62,078 nucleotides of DNA from Lactobacillaceae bacterium (GCA_031271345.1 JAISVX010000003.1:231374-293451), one strand, 5' to 3'. Counted from the stretch's first letter, positions 14,653 to 23,931 are shown. Made by a program: numbers and translations. The notes: a model not told the origin generated them from the letters alone.

Positions 14653-14956
14653 ATGAGCATAAGTAAATCTTTCGAGGCTTTTATTAAAGAAGCGCCGGAA
14701 CTTCAAAAAGCGTGGATGGAAATGGTTCAGGGTCTGGATAGGGCAAGCCGGCTTGACCCCAGAACATTTGGCATATCTTTCTGTCTTGGCGGCGGTATGT
14801 CTGGAAAATGGAATTCCTTTTCATGTAAAGTTTTCGAAAAAACTCGGTGCGACAAGAGACGAGATTATCAGCGTAATCCTTGTCGGTCTGCCGGCGGTTG
14901 GAAACCAGGTAATATCAAGCCTGCCGATAGCTATGGAAGCTTATGATGAAGAATAA
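14653..14956 (+). pseudogene. Carboxymuconolactone-decarboxylase-family (AhpD-like) gene with a frameshift
   Basis: The first frame gives MSISKSFEAFIKEAPELQKA and continues to SRLDP. The rest of the family then appears in the +1 frame as EHLAYLSVLAAVCLENGIPF, HVKFSKKLGATRDEI and a tail ending MEAYDEE. Removing one C from CCCC (14757-14760) restores ...SRLDPEHLAYL... and an intact protein of about 100 residues. Where AhpD has CxxC this protein has CLEN, so it lacks the peroxidase cysteine pair and is closer to the generic CMD group. A ribosome site (GAGG) is present. It could be a true inactivation, a slippage-controlled gene or a sequencing error. Confidence 0.75.
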
Positions 14957-14981
14957 AAAAGCTCTCAATTGAGAGCTTTTT
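14956..14981. terminator. Bidirectional terminator
   Basis: AAAAAGCTCTC (14956-14966), loop AATT, GAGAGCTTTTT (14971-14981). It lies between the convergent CMD-like and CDGSH genes, three bases from the stop codon of the latter. Confidence 0.88.
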
Positions 14982-14983
14982 AG

Positions 14984-15676
14984 TTATTTAGGCGTTGTTG
15001 CTTTCCATTTTAGAGAAGCGTGCGCTCCGTTGCAGAAAGGCTTGTTGCTGGATGCTCCGCACCTGCAAAGGGTCTGACGGTTTCTGACTTCATAACTTTT
15101 TCCATCTTCGCTTTCAACCCTGATTCCGCCTCTTACCCATAGCGGACCGCTTATTTTCATGCCGTTGTCTTCCAGAGTAAATATCTCTTTCGGCAAAGGC
15201 TTGTCAACCACTTCGCCTTTTTTGTTAAATACCTGCAGTCTTCCCGCCGGGCAGTCCCAAGATTCCTGAATAGCCCATCTGTCGGTTTTTTCGGCGCCAA
15301 TGCCGATTAAATTCCATATTTGCCCATGGTCGTCGCAAAAACGGGCAAAAGCGCAGTATTTTGGATTGTCCATCAAGTCAAAATTGGGTCCAGACCATTT
15401 TTCCGCGCCTTTTAGGATAGGTTCAAAACTTGCGGTTTCCGTTCCGTTAAAATTATCACCGGCGTGCGAGCCATCGCAGAAAGGCGCGTTTTTAGATTTT
15501 CCGCAGCGGCATAAAGCTATTGTGTCGCCTTTTATCTCAAAAGTTTTTCCGTCACCGTATTTTACCGAAACGCCTCTTTCATCAGTTAAAATAATCTTTT
15601 CAGCCAGACTGCTAATGCCGTAAACAAGGTATGGTCCGTCTTTGGTAACTTTGATGTAAGGTTCTTTTTTATCCAT
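14984..15676 (-). CDS. Iron-sulfur protein with two CDGSH motifs flanking a third Cys-rich domain
   Basis: 230 residues. The first CDGSH site is CRCGKSKNAPFCDGSH (C56, C58, C67, H71). The second near the C-terminus is CRCGASSNKPFCNGAH (C204, C206, C215, H219). Each has the 3-Cys/1-His ligand set of a 2Fe-2S cluster. Between them lies YCAFARFCDDHG...SWDCPAGRLQVF, reminiscent of the divergent ferredoxin-like domain often fused to CDGSH. No signal peptide, so cytosolic. CDGSH proteins are redox-active and linked to iron and oxidative-stress handling. The exact role is unknown. It is a single gene with its own terminator. Confidence 0.88.
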   Translation of the reverse strand: MDKKEPYIKVTKDGPYLVYGISSLAEKIILTDERGVSVKYGDGKTFEIKGDTIALCRCGKSKNAPFCDGSHAGDNFNGTETASFEPILKGAEKWSGPNFDLMDNPKYCAFARFCDDHGQIWNLIGIGAEKTDRWAIQESWDCPAGRLQVFNKKGEVVDKPLPKEIFTLEDNGMKISGPLWVRGGIRVESEDGKSYEVRNRQTLCRCGASSNKPFCNGAHASLKWKATTPK

Positions 15677-15831
15677 TTTTTTTCTCCAGTATTTTAGATA
15701 TAATTAATATAATCTTTCAAAGATAAAATACAACCCGAAATAATTACCGCCGCTGTTGTTGAACGTTTTCAAAATCTGTTTGCTATGTTTATGCCGTTAT
15801 TATATGCTTTAGACAGCAGAGGAGAAGGACA

Positions 15832-16299
15832 ATGATGAATTTTTACGCGTATAACACTTCGATAGGCAAAATCGGAATAGGCGAGGAGGATGGGTATATA
15901 ACGAACATATATCTAACCCCCGAAACTTTTCCGCGAAATGTAAAAGTTTTTGAAAGCGATGTTATCAAAGAAGCTGGAAGACAGTTAAAAGCTTATTTCA
16001 GCGGAGATTTGGTCGAGTTTAATCTTCCTCTCAGACCCGAAGGCACGGAGTTTATGAAAAAAGTCTGGAATGCCCTTTGTTCCATACCGTACGGTGAAAC
16101 GGCTTCTTACAAGGACATAGCGGTTAAGGTAAACAGCCCGAAGGGGTATAGAGCCGTTGGAAACGCCAATAATAAAAATCCGCTTCCTATAGTCATTCCC
16201 TGCCACAGGATTATCGGAACCGATGGGAAACTTGTCGGCTACGCCGGCGGGATGGATATGAAAGAAAAATTGCTGAACCTTGAAAATAAGAGAAAGTAA
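15832..16299 (+). CDS. ogt: Methylated-DNA--protein-cysteine methyltransferase
   Basis: 155 residues. The protein transfers the alkyl group from O6-methylguanine to its own cysteine, a one-use DNA repair reaction. The active-site motif IPCHRIIG places the acceptor Cys at 124. The helix-turn-helix region FMKKVWNALCSIPYGETASY (74-93) and the Asn hinge GNANNKNP (110-117) are all present. The short length without an Ada regulatory domain fits Ogt. GGAGAAGGACA precedes the start; ATG 15832 and the following ATG 15835 are both possible. An MFS gene follows after five bases, suggesting co-transcription. Confidence 0.93.
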   Translation: MMNFYAYNTSIGKIGIGEEDGYITNIYLTPETFPRNVKVFESDVIKEAGRQLKAYFSGDLVEFNLPLRPEGTEFMKKVWNALCSIPYGETASYKDIAVKVNSPKGYRAVGNANNKNPLPIVIPCHRIIGTDGKLVGYAGGMDMKEKLLNLENKRK

Positions 16300-16304
16300 T
16301 TTAA

Positions 16305-17507
16305 GTGCATCAAATAAGAAAAAAGGTTAAGCATAATTTTAAGACCTATGCAGGCTACATGGGAGTGCTGGGCTTTGCCCCGCATATATTGATTATAGTT
16401 TTATATTTTGAGAGCCTCTTAAACTCTTATGCTTTATCGTCATTGGTGTTTTCCATAATGTTTCTTTCAACCACTGTTTCAGAAATTCCGATAGGAATAT
16501 TTTCTGACATTATCGGTCGTAGAAAAACAATGATACTGGGAGGTTTCTTCAATCTTTTTTCCGTAGTGTTTTACCTATCCGCGAGCTATGCTCCGCTTAA
16601 TCCTATATATCTTCTGTGCGTCGGCTCTTTTTGCCACGGCATTGGCCGCGCGTTGTTCAGCGGAACAGATGAGGCGATTGTTTATGAAAGCTCAAAATAT
16701 TTAGGCAATAAAGATTTTAAAAAATATTTTTCCAGAGGGCGCAGTTTTAATGGTTTTTCAACTGGCACATCAGCGCTTTTATCCGGCTTTATCGCATATT
16801 ATTTTTCATATCGTGCTTGTTATATGGCGTCGATAGTGTCGTATATTGTCCTAATTTGCGTTACCTTTACGTTTTATGAAGTTCCTCTAAAGCACAAGGG
16901 CGCATACAACAATAGTTTTATGACCCATGTAAAAGAAGCGGTTTCATACTTTAAAAAAAGTTCAAAACTGCGCAAGTTGGGCATTTTAAACATTATTGAT
17001 GACAGCGTTACCGGAAGTTTGTATCGTTATGAAATAATGTTCGTCAGCTTTTTTATTCCCGAATATCTCTTGGGCGTTTTCAGGCTGGTCAGGCAGTATG
17101 TAATAGCCCTAAGCTTTGCTTTCTCAAGAAAAATAATATCGTTTTTCGGTAGAACCGAGATTATTTTAATTGCCAATATAACCAATGGTTCGATAAGGTT
17201 TGCGGCTTTTGCTTTGAACAATATATTTTCACCGATACTGCTGAGTATGAACGGCGCGCTTGGCGGCGCCTGTATCACGTCTATTTCGGAGCAGCTGCAG
17301 GAAGAGTTTACAGACGAGCAAAGAGCAACGATGAAATCTTTGATAACCATATTTATATCTTTTGTTGAGGCGATAATAATATTTATATTGGGCATTCTTG
17401 CGGATTATTTTTCTTTGCGGGTTTCGATGATGTTGATTTTGCTGATAAAAATATTGCCAATCAGCATAGCGGTTAGTTTAATTAGAGATGATAAAAAAAC
17501 AAAATAG
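16305..17507 (+). CDS. MFS transporter, paralogue 1
   Basis: 400 residues, twelve predicted membrane segments. The MFS signature between helices 2 and 3 reads SDIIGRRKTMILGG (68-81). Other blocks are VLYFESLLNSYAL (about 27-39), SGTDEAIVYE and SRGRSF. All of these recur in the transporter at 50.7 kb, so the two are paralogues. The start is GTG 16305, five bases after ogt and without a strong ribosome site, consistent with translational coupling. The substrate cannot be read from sequence. The group resembles drug-efflux-type MFS proteins. Confidence 0.85.
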   Translation: MHQIRKKVKHNFKTYAGYMGVLGFAPHILIIVLYFESLLNSYALSSLVFSIMFLSTTVSEIPIGIFSDIIGRRKTMILGGFFNLFSVVFYLSASYAPLNPIYLLCVGSFCHGIGRALFSGTDEAIVYESSKYLGNKDFKKYFSRGRSFNGFSTGTSALLSGFIAYYFSYRACYMASIVSYIVLICVTFTFYEVPLKHKGAYNNSFMTHVKEAVSYFKKSSKLRKLGILNIIDDSVTGSLYRYEIMFVSFFIPEYLLGVFRLVRQYVIALSFAFSRKIISFFGRTEIILIANITNGSIRFAAFALNNIFSPILLSMNGALGGACITSISEQLQEEFTDEQRATMKSLITIFISFVEAIIIFILGILADYFSLRVSMMLILLIKILPISIAVSLIRDDKKTK

Positions 17508-17520
17508 GAGGATAGATATT

Positions 17521-17895
17521 ATGGGGTCTTTTCTTGAGCTGAATGATACATTGCAGATTTCTAAAGAGCAGGGGTTTCCTGTGAAGGAGCTGGATATTAA
17601 AAAACATCTTTCTTCTCCTTATAAAACGGAAGATTTTGCGGGAAAAGTTTTTGAGTTTAAGAACAAGCCTGCGATTAGATTATACAAGTCTCCGCCGGTG
17701 CGAAATTTTTATGTGCAGAATATCGACGGCAAATGGATTTACTGGGGGTTGGTGCATATATTGGAAATTACGCATGACTATGTAAATAAAACAACTTCTG
17801 GCAAATATGAAATTATATATATCAACTCTCCCGAAGAAATGAAGCAAGCATATAATTTAATAGATAGAAGAGAAGATTTTAACTACTTTGCGTAA
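17521..17895 (+). CDS. Hypothetical small soluble protein, 124 aa
   Basis: No family recognised. A strong AGGAGG (17507-17512) fixes the start at ATG 17521, although the frame extends upstream to 17488 inside the MFS gene. The protein is acidic-basic mixed with no membrane segment. The centre (NFYVQNIDGKWIYWGLVHIL) is rich in aromatic residues and looks like a compact beta domain. The C-terminus is helical. It follows the MFS gene by 13 bases and is probably in its operon. Confidence 0.7.
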   Translation: MGSFLELNDTLQISKEQGFPVKELDIKKHLSSPYKTEDFAGKVFEFKNKPAIRLYKSPPVRNFYVQNIDGKWIYWGLVHILEITHDYVNKTTSGKYEIIYINSPEEMKQAYNLIDRREDFNYFA

Positions 17896-17915
17896 AGTTA
17901 TCAGGAGTTATCATT

Positions 17916-18218
17916 ATGAGCAGTAAAGAAAAAATGGAAATATCTAGCGAAGACAAAAAGATTATGAGATATAACCCATAGTATGTTTATCACTATTTCT
18001 ACATGTCAACTTTTTTCCTATCATTGGCAACAATAACTTTAACAATAAAAAAACGAATTAAAATTAATGATAATAACTATAAAATGAAAATTTTTATGTT
18101 TGTTATTACATCTCTCATAATAGCATTTCTTCCTTTGGTATATTATTTAACAACTGGAGACTTGTTATTGCGTAGGAATAAAACCTTTGGCGTTGAATAT
18201 AAACTGATGTATAAGTAA
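17916..18218 (+). pseudogene. Small two-TM membrane protein gene interrupted by an in-frame TAG
   Basis: A good ribosome site (AGGAG) precedes ATG 17916, which encodes MSSKEKMEISSEDKKIMRYN and a Pro, then TAG at 17979-17981. The same frame continues without further stops to 18218, giving YVYHYFYMSTFF, two hydrophobic segments and a basic tail. A single change of TAG to CAG or similar would give one 100-residue protein. The downstream part could also restart at ATG 18003, but it has no ribosome site. Likely a recent nonsense mutation; readthrough is possible. Confidence 0.6.
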
Positions 18219-18267
18219 ATTGTTACTGGGGAGAAGTGTATCTTTTTCCCAGTATTTTTATTTTAAA

Positions 18268-18303
18268 CAAAAAAAGAGCCGCATAATTGCGGCTCTTTTT
18301 TTG
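18268..18303. terminator. Bidirectional terminator
   Basis: AAAAAAGAGCCGC pairs with GCGGCTCTTTTTTT around ATAATT (18283-18288). It directly abuts the stop codon of ppiD on the minus strand and also ends the small membrane gene on the plus strand. Confidence 0.9.
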
Positions 18304-20178
18304 TTATTCGCTTAAACCAATTACTTTATAGTCCACCGTGATTTTGCAGTCTTTGGCAAAGCTGTTGATTAAATAATCGGAATATTCCCTTATTGTGTTT
18401 AGTTTTAGTCTTGCCTTTGCCGTGTTGATTTCTTGTTTAGTCAATTCGTCTTTTGAGGCTTTGACTTTTTCAGAAACAATAATCAGCTTGATGTTTTCCA
18501 AATCCAAAATCTTTGGAGAGTTGTATGGCTGCTGGAACAGTTGCATTATGGTATTGGAGTTTAACTCTTCAAAAGTTTCGTCTCTTTTCAAAGGTTTTGT
18601 CTTTTTATATGTAAGGCTGAATCTTGAGGCAATATCTTCTATTGTTTCGCCTTGTTCTAAATCACTCATTACATTGGAGATAATTTCCTGAACGGTCTCG
18701 CTTCTTTCGTTTTCCGCCCACATTTTTTCAATTTCGCCCCTGACTTCTTTAATGTCTTTTGGCTGCGCTTCTGTAACCGCCGTTACCGAAGTTAAAAGAA
18801 TGCCGTCATTAGTTTCAATAATCTGGCTGACTTCTTCAACGTTATACGAGAATATGCTGTCAATGAACTCAACATTAGACGGCAGGTCTTTGAATCTACT
18901 TGGAATTTTTTTGGCTTTTCCGTCTTCTGTTAAGCCATAAGCAGTATAAATATTAAGATTCATGTCTTTTGCCAGTTCTTTAAGAGACATTCCAGAACCA
19001 GCTTTATCATCAATCTCTCTGGATAAGGACTGCATAATTTCAAATGCCTGTTCTTTGCGGATTTCTTCAATAATATCCTCTTTTGCCTTAGCATAGCTCA
19101 TTTTTGTTGCCTGATTAATCTCAGTAATCTTTATGATATGCCAGCCCAGGTCAGACTGAATTGGCTGGCTGTTTTTGTTTTTTGCGGAAGAAAACGCAAC
19201 GTCTGAAATTTCTTCAATAAGCATGTCTTTTGAAACAAGTCCGAAGTCTGTTTCATCCGCAGTTTGGCTGGCAAATTCTTTTGCGGCGGCGATGAAATCT
19301 TTGCCGTTGTCAAGCTCTTTTTTCGCTGTTAAAGCCATTTCTTCGCTGTCAAACACCATTTGTAAAACGCGTCGCTGCTCGGGAGTTTCAAATCTTTCGA
19401 TATGCTCTTTATAATAAGCGTCAATTTCTTCTTGTGACGGAGAAACTGTTTTTACAGCGTCTTCATTGCTTATAAATATAAAGTCTGCGTCTCTTGTCTC
19501 CGGATTAGTAAACTCTAAAATGAAATCTTCATAATATTGCTCGACTTCTTCTTGAGATATTTTTCTGTCGATTTTTGTTTTTGCAGTGTCAAGCTTAATA
19601 TATTTGAATTCTTTTTTCATATTTTGAGCTTTTGCGACATATTCGGCCATTATGGCAGGAACTTCAAAATTTTCTACCGAAGTATAAATAAGATGCTGCT
19701 TTTCAATTTCTCTTTTTAGCTGGCTGATGTAATCGCCTTCGCTCATGCCGTACATTAATAATGTTCTTCTCATTTTGTTTAAATCAAAATGACCGTAGTC
19801 GTTCATAAACTCGGCGCGGGACTGCACGGTATTTCTAATCAGCTCGTCGCTTATATACATGTTTAGTTTTTTTGCGGTTCTTAAAACAACCATATCCGAC
19901 AGATTTTTGGATATTACCTGCTGCATTATCATTGCTCTGACATTGTCTTCCATGTTGTCGCCAAACATGCTTTTTGCCATTTCGAGCTGTTTATTGTATT
20001 GAATCATCAAATCATTTTGCAGAAGCTCCATGCTGTCGACTTTAATCGCAGGCTTATTTTTTCCCGCGCTGCCAATGTATCCGGAAACACCGAACAAAGA
20101 CATAAAACTTAGAGCCGTTAAAAATAAAATACCTTTTGTTAACCAAGAGTCTTGATATTTTCTAATCTTATTTATCAT
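18304..20178 (-). CDS. ppiD: PpiD-like periplasmic peptidyl-prolyl isomerase/chaperone
   Basis: 624 residues. The N-terminus has a single anchor helix (WLTKGILFLTALSFMSLFGVSGYIG, about 12-36), followed by a SurA-like chaperone region. A parvulin PPIase domain lies at about 255-360 (RVLQMVFDSEEMA... DLGWHIIKITEI), and a second SurA-like region to the C-terminus. The parvulin domain is recognisable but short and divergent, as in most PpiD proteins, which are mainly chaperones at the SecYEG exit. It is divergent from tpiA, a neighbourhood common in alphaproteobacteria. Confidence 0.9.
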   Translation of the reverse strand: MINKIRKYQDSWLTKGILFLTALSFMSLFGVSGYIGSAGKNKPAIKVDSMELLQNDLMIQYNKQLEMAKSMFGDNMEDNVRAMIMQQVISKNLSDMVVLRTAKKLNMYISDELIRNTVQSRAEFMNDYGHFDLNKMRRTLLMYGMSEGDYISQLKREIEKQHLIYTSVENFEVPAIMAEYVAKAQNMKKEFKYIKLDTAKTKIDRKISQEEVEQYYEDFILEFTNPETRDADFIFISNEDAVKTVSPSQEEIDAYYKEHIERFETPEQRRVLQMVFDSEEMALTAKKELDNGKDFIAAAKEFASQTADETDFGLVSKDMLIEEISDVAFSSAKNKNSQPIQSDLGWHIIKITEINQATKMSYAKAKEDIIEEIRKEQAFEIMQSLSREIDDKAGSGMSLKELAKDMNLNIYTAYGLTEDGKAKKIPSRFKDLPSNVEFIDSIFSYNVEEVSQIIETNDGILLTSVTAVTEAQPKDIKEVRGEIEKMWAENERSETVQEIISNVMSDLEQGETIEDIASRFSLTYKKTKPLKRDETFEELNSNTIMQLFQQPYNSPKILDLENIKLIIVSEKVKASKDELTKQEINTAKARLKLNTIREYSDYLINSFAKDCKITVDYKVIGLSE

Positions 20179-20345
20179 TTCCCAACCAATCCTTATAAAA
20201 TAACAATTTTAGGGGGAGTATAGAAAAATTTACTAATATATGCAATCTAATAGATGTAAATGTTGAAAAGTTTTTTTAATCTAGCAAAAATTCTTTTGAT
20301 ATGATAAAACTCAAAAAAGAAAAATAATTTGAAAAGGGTACAATA

Positions 20346-21104
20346 ATGTCAAGAAAATTACTTATTGCGGGCAACTGGAAAATGAACGGTCTTTTGGCTG
20401 ACGGCGTTGCTTTGGCTAAGGGCGTGGCTGGAGAAGTTAAAGCTCTTGGTAAAACGGATTTAGAATTTTTGGTATGTCCTCCGTTTACGCTTTTAACATC
20501 GGTTAAAAAAGCGCTTCGCGGCGCAAAAGTAGCTCTTGGAGCGCAAGACTGCCATTTTGCGGTTAAAGGAGCTCATACCGGCGACATAAGCCCGGCGATG
20601 TTAAAAGATGTCGGCTGCGCTTATGTAATTTTGGGTCACTCGGAAAGAAGAGCGGACCATAAAGAAAGCAGCGAACTGATTAACAAAAAATCTGTCGCGG
20701 CTTATGAGCAGGGTCTGAAAGCCATTATCTGCATTGGTGAAACTGAAGCCGAAAGAGATGCTGGCAAAACTATTGATGTCTGCGCAAAACAAATTCTTGG
20801 TTCCGTTCCAGACAATGCGACTGCGGCGAATACTGTAATCGCGTATGAGCCTGTCTGGGCAATCGGTACGGGAAAAACTCCGACATCCAAAGATGTTCAG
20901 GAAGTGCATGCGGCAATTCGCAAAGTTTTGGCAAAGAAGCTTGGTAAAGGCAATGCTAATAAAATGAGAATTTTATACGGCGGTTCGGTCAAACCAAGCA
21001 ATGCTAAAGAATTCTTGTCTTTGGAAGATGTGGATGGCGCATTAATCGGCGGAGCAAGCCTAAAAGTTGAAGACTTCCTCGGCATTGCGAAAGCGGTTAA
21101 ATAA
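20346..21104 (+). CDS. tpiA: Triosephosphate isomerase
   Basis: 252 residues, standard length. The enzyme interconverts dihydroxyacetone phosphate and glyceraldehyde 3-phosphate in central carbon metabolism. The active-site Lys is in GNWKMNG (9-15), the catalytic His in GHSERR (about 97-102), and the catalytic Glu in YEPVWAIGTGKTP (about 166-178). The phosphate-binding YGGSVKP is near 210 and GGASL is close to the end. AAGGG precedes ATG. It heads the run tpiA-secG-pyrG. Confidence 0.97.
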   Translation: MSRKLLIAGNWKMNGLLADGVALAKGVAGEVKALGKTDLEFLVCPPFTLLTSVKKALRGAKVALGAQDCHFAVKGAHTGDISPAMLKDVGCAYVILGHSERRADHKESSELINKKSVAAYEQGLKAIICIGETEAERDAGKTIDVCAKQILGSVPDNATAANTVIAYEPVWAIGTGKTPTSKDVQEVHAAIRKVLAKKLGKGNANKMRILYGGSVKPSNAKEFLSLEDVDGALIGGASLKVEDFLGIAKAVK

Positions 21105-21190
21105 GATTATAAAAGCTCTTGTATTTTTATTTAATTTAGAGTAAACATACTTCTAAATTTATATAAGGCAGTTAAAAAGGAAAATAAAAA

Positions 21191-21505
21191 ATGGAAACAG
21201 TTTTGTTAGTTTTACATTTATTGATAGCAATATTTTTGGTTGGAATTATCCTGCTTCAAAACTCTAGCGGCAACGCTTTAAGCGGTTTGGGCGGCGGAAC
21301 AAGCGCAAGCAGTTTCTTAAGCGCAAGAGGCAAGGGCAACCTGTTGACTAAGATTACAACAGTTTTGGCTGTGGCTTTTTTTGTAAGCAGTATCTCGCTT
21401 TCTATATATTATAGAAACCCTGAGCATAAGGCAAAATCAATATTAGAACAGCCGTCAGCAACTACCGATTCTAGTGTTCCATTAGTTCCGGTCGCTGGAG
21501 AGTAG
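21191..21505 (+). CDS. secG: Protein translocase subunit SecG
   Basis: 104 residues with two membrane helices (about 4-23 and 53-73). The loop between them contains LLQNSSGNALSGLGGG, the conserved SecG motif. It is the small subunit of the SecYEG channel in the inner membrane. The polar C-terminal tail is lineage-specific. AAAAGGA precedes the start. A terminator separates it from pyrG. Confidence 0.95.
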   Translation: METVLLVLHLLIAIFLVGIILLQNSSGNALSGLGGGTSASSFLSARGKGNLLTKITTVLAVAFFVSSISLSIYYRNPEHKAKSILEQPSATTDSSVPLVPVAGE

Positions 21506-21526
21506 ATGAAGAAAGTTTAGAAACAT

Positions 21527-21552
21527 AAGGCACCTTTACGGAAGGTGCCTTT
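21527..21552 (+). terminator. Terminator between secG and pyrG
   Basis: AAGGCACCTT (21527-21536), loop TACGG, AAGGTGCCTT (21542-21551), then T. It lies only ~25 bases before pyrG, so it may attenuate rather than fully stop transcription. Confidence 0.8.
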
Positions 21553-21575
21553 GTCACTTTAAAAAGGGAAAAACA

Positions 21576-23240
21576 ATGTCGGAAAATAAGTCTTTAGAAC
21601 AGCTTAATGATAATGCAAAATTTATTTTTATTACTGGTGGCGTGGTTTCATCATTGGGAAAGGGGCTGGCGTCAGCATCTTTGGCATCTATTTTGCAGGC
21701 AAGAGGTTTTAAGGTCAGACTGCGAAAACTTGACCCGTATTTAAACGTTGATCCAGGTACAATGTCTCCATACCAGCATGGCGAAGTATATGTTACCGAT
21801 GACGGTACGGAAGCTGATTTGGATCTGGGACACTACGAGCGTTTTTCCGGCGTGCCTGCAAAGAAAACTGACAGCATTACAACAGGCAAAATTTATCAAA
21901 GGGTAATTGATAAGGAACGCAGGGGAGATTATCTTGGCGCAACAATTCAGGTGGTTCCCCATGTTACCAATGAAATTAAAGACTTTATATTATCAGATAT
22001 TACCGATGAAGACTTTGTATTGTGCGAGATTGGCGGAACGGTCGGCGACATCGAAGGGCAGCCGTATTTAGAGGCGATTCGCCAGGTGGCGTATGATATT
22101 GGCCGCGACAGGGTAATGTTTCTGCATGTTACATTATTGCCTTATATCGCGGTTGCCGGCGAGATGAAAACAAAGCCGACCCAGCACTCGGTTAAGAAGC
22201 TTCAGGAATACGGTATTCAGCCGGATATGCTTTTGTGCCGTTGTCAAACCCCAATTCCTCAAAACGAAAAGCGCAAGATAGCTTTGTTCTGTAATGTTCG
22301 CGAGGAAAATGTTATTACCGCCGCTGATGTCGACAATATATATCTGGTTCCAATAGCGTATTCTAAGGAAGGAATGGATAGGCAGGTATGCAAATATTTT
22401 GGCATCAACTGTCAGGATGAGCCGGATTTAAGCAAGTGGGAAACAATCGTTGACACGGTTAAAAACCCGGAAGGAATTGTTAATATCGCTGTTGTCGGCA
22501 AATATGTCCAGCTTCTGGAAGCGTATAAATCTTTAAATGAAGCTCTGACGCATGGCGGAATAGCCAACAAGCATAAAGTTAAAATTAAGTGGGTTGATTC
22601 TGAGGTTTTAGAAAATGAAGAACCTTCGAATTACTTGTCCGATGTCAGTGCAATTCTTGTTCCGGGAGGTTTTGGGGAAAGAGGCGCGATGGGCAAGATA
22701 AACGCCGTCAAATATGCAAGAGAGAATAAAATCCCATTTCTGGGCATTTGTTTCGGCATGCAGCTTTCTGTTGTTGAAACCATGCGTAATGTCGCCGGCA
22801 TGAAAGACGCGGGAACAAGCGAATTTATGGCAGGCTGCACTCCCGTTGTCGGCTTGATGAAGGAGTGGGATAAAGACGGCGCAAAAGAAATCCGCACCAA
22901 AGAAGGCGACTTAGGCGGCACAATGCGTCTTGGCGCTTATGAAAGTTTACTTAGTAAAGATTCATTTATATATAGGATTTACGGCAGGGAAAAAATTTCC
23001 GAGCGTCACCGCCACAGATACGAAGTTAACATAAAATATGAAGATGACCTTCGTAACGCGGGAATGATAATTTCTGCAAAATCTCCTGACGGCAAGCTGC
23101 CGGAGATTATAGAAAGGTTAGATCATCCTTGGTTTGTCGGCGTTCAGTTTCACCCCGAATTAAAGTCAAAACCTTTTGATCCGCACCCTTTGTTTGTATC
23201 ATTTATAAAAGCGGCGGTTGATAAGAGCAGGCTGATATAA
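21576..23240 (+). CDS. pyrG: CTP synthase
   Basis: 554 residues, family length. It makes CTP from UTP, ATP and glutamine. The N-terminal synthetase domain opens with [20 protein letters not shown] (18-37), containing the ATP loop, followed by [15 protein letters not shown]. The C-terminal class I glutaminase domain has the nucleophile in [10 protein letters not shown] (Cys within GICFGMQ) and the His/Glu pair in [11 protein letters not shown]. There is a ribosome site AAGGGA. It follows secG as in many alphaproteobacteria. The kdsA and eno genes that usually follow are absent here. Confidence 0.98.
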   Translation: MSENKSLEQLNDNAKFIFITGGVVSSLGKGLASASLASILQARGFKVRLRKLDPYLNVDPGTMSPYQHGEVYVTDDGTEADLDLGHYERFSGVPAKKTDSITTGKIYQRVIDKERRGDYLGATIQVVPHVTNEIKDFILSDITDEDFVLCEIGGTVGDIEGQPYLEAIRQVAYDIGRDRVMFLHVTLLPYIAVAGEMKTKPTQHSVKKLQEYGIQPDMLLCRCQTPIPQNEKRKIALFCNVREENVITAADVDNIYLVPIAYSKEGMDRQVCKYFGINCQDEPDLSKWETIVDTVKNPEGIVNIAVVGKYVQLLEAYKSLNEALTHGGIANKHKVKIKWVDSEVLENEEPSNYLSDVSAILVPGGFGERGAMGKINAVKYARENKIPFLGICFGMQLSVVETMRNVAGMKDAGTSEFMAGCTPVVGLMKEWDKDGAKEIRTKEGDLGGTMRLGAYESLLSKDSFIYRIYGREKISERHRHRYEVNIKYEDDLRNAGMIISAKSPDGKLPEIIERLDHPWFVGVQFHPELKSKPFDPHPLFVSFIKAAVDKSRLI

Positions 23241-23330
23241 TTGAAGTTAGTAAAAAATAAATTTATATTGTTTTTATAACGTATTGTGCTATATGAAATA
23301 TGTTTTTAAATTTAATATTTGGGGTCTTTT

Positions 23331-23888
23331 ATGAAGTTAATTAAGCTTTTGTTTTTTTTCTTGCTAATCTTTTCATCAAGCAATGCTGACGCTGGCGACT
23401 ACAGTTTGTCCAGCTTATGGGGAAAGTTTAAGCATAATACATCGGAAACATGGAAAAATCCTGACGGATATGATGTTTTTGTTCCGTTTACCATGTGGCA
23501 TAACAGACTGACTTATGATAAAGAACATCTTGAGAAATATAATGAAGAGCCTTGGGGTATAGGATTTGGCATGACGCGTTATGATGAAGACGGCGACAGC
23601 CACTCATTATTCGCCGTGGGATTTAAAGACTCCAACTTTTATGCGCAGACAATCGCCGGGTACGCGTATCAGAAAAACTGGTATTTTGATAATGCGGAAA
23701 ACTGGCTTGCAGGAGCGGGGTTTATTTTAAGTTTGACCCAAAGGCATGAATACAGCTATATACCTGTTCCGCTTCCTTTGCCCGCTTTTAGTTTGGGACA
23801 TAAGAATTTTATGGTTCAAATGGCGTATGTTCCAGGCATAAAAAATGATGGAAACGTCGCTTTTTTCTGGACTAAAATCGAGTTTTAG
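23331..23888 (+). CDS. pagP: Lipid A palmitoyltransferase PagP-like outer-membrane enzyme
   Basis: 185 residues. A signal peptide (MKLIKLLFFFLLIFSSSNADA) precedes an amphipathic helix (SLWGKFKHNTSETW) and an eight-strand barrel. The three catalytic residues of PagP are in place: H57 in MWHNRLTYD, D100 and S101 in GFKDSNFYA. EPWGIGFGMTRYDEDG, IPVPLPLP and the final VAFFWTKIEF also match the family layout. PagP adds palmitate from phospholipid to lipid A in the outer leaflet. ATG 23331 is preferred because it begins the signal peptide; an upstream TTG at 23319 is less likely. PagP is best known from gammaproteobacteria and Bordetella, so its presence here may reflect transfer. It stands alone. 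Confidence 0.88.
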   Translation: MKLIKLLFFFLLIFSSSNADAGDYSLSSLWGKFKHNTSETWKNPDGYDVFVPFTMWHNRLTYDKEHLEKYNEEPWGIGFGMTRYDEDGDSHSLFAVGFKDSNFYAQTIAGYAYQKNWYFDNAENWLAGAGFILSLTQRHEYSYIPVPLPLPAFSLGHKNFMVQMAYVPGIKNDGNVAFFWTKIEF

Positions 23889-23931
23889 TTTTCATTTAAC
23901 AAAGGGCATTAACATTGGTTAATGAGCATTA

